In this document: positions 63,841 through 64,000 of the stretch, piece after piece
Layout: every line of letters begins with the position of its first letter
Position numbering within the stretch: position 1 is the stretch's first letter
Source of the DNA: Strix aluco
Taxonomy: Eukaryota; Chordata; Aves; Strigiformes; Strigidae
Assembly: GCF_031877795.1 (NCBI RefSeq)
Contig: NC_133931.1
Span: forward strand, 72,267,429-72,331,428
Direction of reading: 5' to 3'
Length of the DNA stretch: 64,000 nt
Translations under genes and position numbers: made by a program
Notes under the pieces: model-generated
Told to the model about the DNA's origin: nothing
Seen by the model: the letters and a program-made list of their open reading frames with translations, nothing else
Database searches by the model: none

Positions 63841-64000
63841 GGTTTAATTTAAGATCTTCAGTGTGCATGATTGGCGAGTGATTGAGCATTCAGCTTATCA
63901 CTCTCTTCATCTGAATTGCTTGTTTTCCCCCAACATATGGTATTTTCTATACAGTGAGATGAAAAACTGAGTCTCTCTTAATCTACAGACTCTCTGGCTG
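63841..64000 (+). other. intronic sequence at right edge
   Basis: Short AT-rich stretch with nothing recognisable. The window ends inside the presumed intron 1. Confidence 0.5.

Noticed and set aside
1..64000. CRISPR array, prokaryotic operon, phage or defence system
   Set aside because: No regularly spaced repeats with unique spacers, no long adjacent reading frames and no ribosome-binding patterns; all large-scale features are of vertebrate type.

Overview
The window looks like a stretch of bird nuclear genome. Its interspersed repeats are CR1-type LINE fragments on both strands and two ERVL-like LTR elements of a type common in avian genomes. One old MIR-like SINE remnant is also present. 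The rest is AT-rich, non-repetitive DNA with introns and intergenic space of vertebrate scale. There are no bacterial-style operons, RNA operons, CRISPR arrays or plasmid and phage modules.

Only one gene can be supported. A GC-rich CpG island at about 21.5-23.7 kb holds the first coding exon of a plus-strand gene (22483-22779, 99 codons, then a good splice donor). Its N-terminus (MLRFLRRTFGRRSMQRY, then a Gly/Arg-rich linker, then the first strand of a FERM F1 lobe) identifies it as EPB41L4B (EHM2/LULU2), a FERM-domain protein of the band 4.1 superfamily. The exon ends in phase 0. No second exon could be recognised, so everything from 22780 to the right edge (over 41 kb) is taken as intron 1.

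Layout: 1-21.5 kb is upstream intergenic DNA with a CR1 fragment (5.9 kb), a MIR-like remnant (7.0 kb), a G-run (5.63 kb), a 45-bp tandem duplication (10.1 kb) and an internally deleted minus-strand ERVL-like element (14.85-16.25 kb) that keeps a perfect 5-bp target-site duplication. Next come the CpG island, promoter and exon 1 at 21.5-23.7 kb. The interval 23.7-50 kb is intron with almost no recognisable young repeat, only a short CR1 tail at 33.9 kb. The interval 50-64 kb is intron rich in repeats: CR1 copies at 50.1, 53.9-55.3 (minus), 55.8-58.0 (plus) and 63.5 kb (minus), plus an ERVL-like LTR at 62.5-63.4 kb.

Most open frames here are short chance frames, or GC-rich or repeat-derived frames. 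I found no previously undescribed system. The most informative observations are structural: the ERVL element whose 5' LTR has shrunk to about 25 bp, a ~49-bp minisatellite module shared by two different LTR elements, and the sharp contrast in repeat density inside the intron. Gene and repeat family names come from recalled family knowledge, not database searches.
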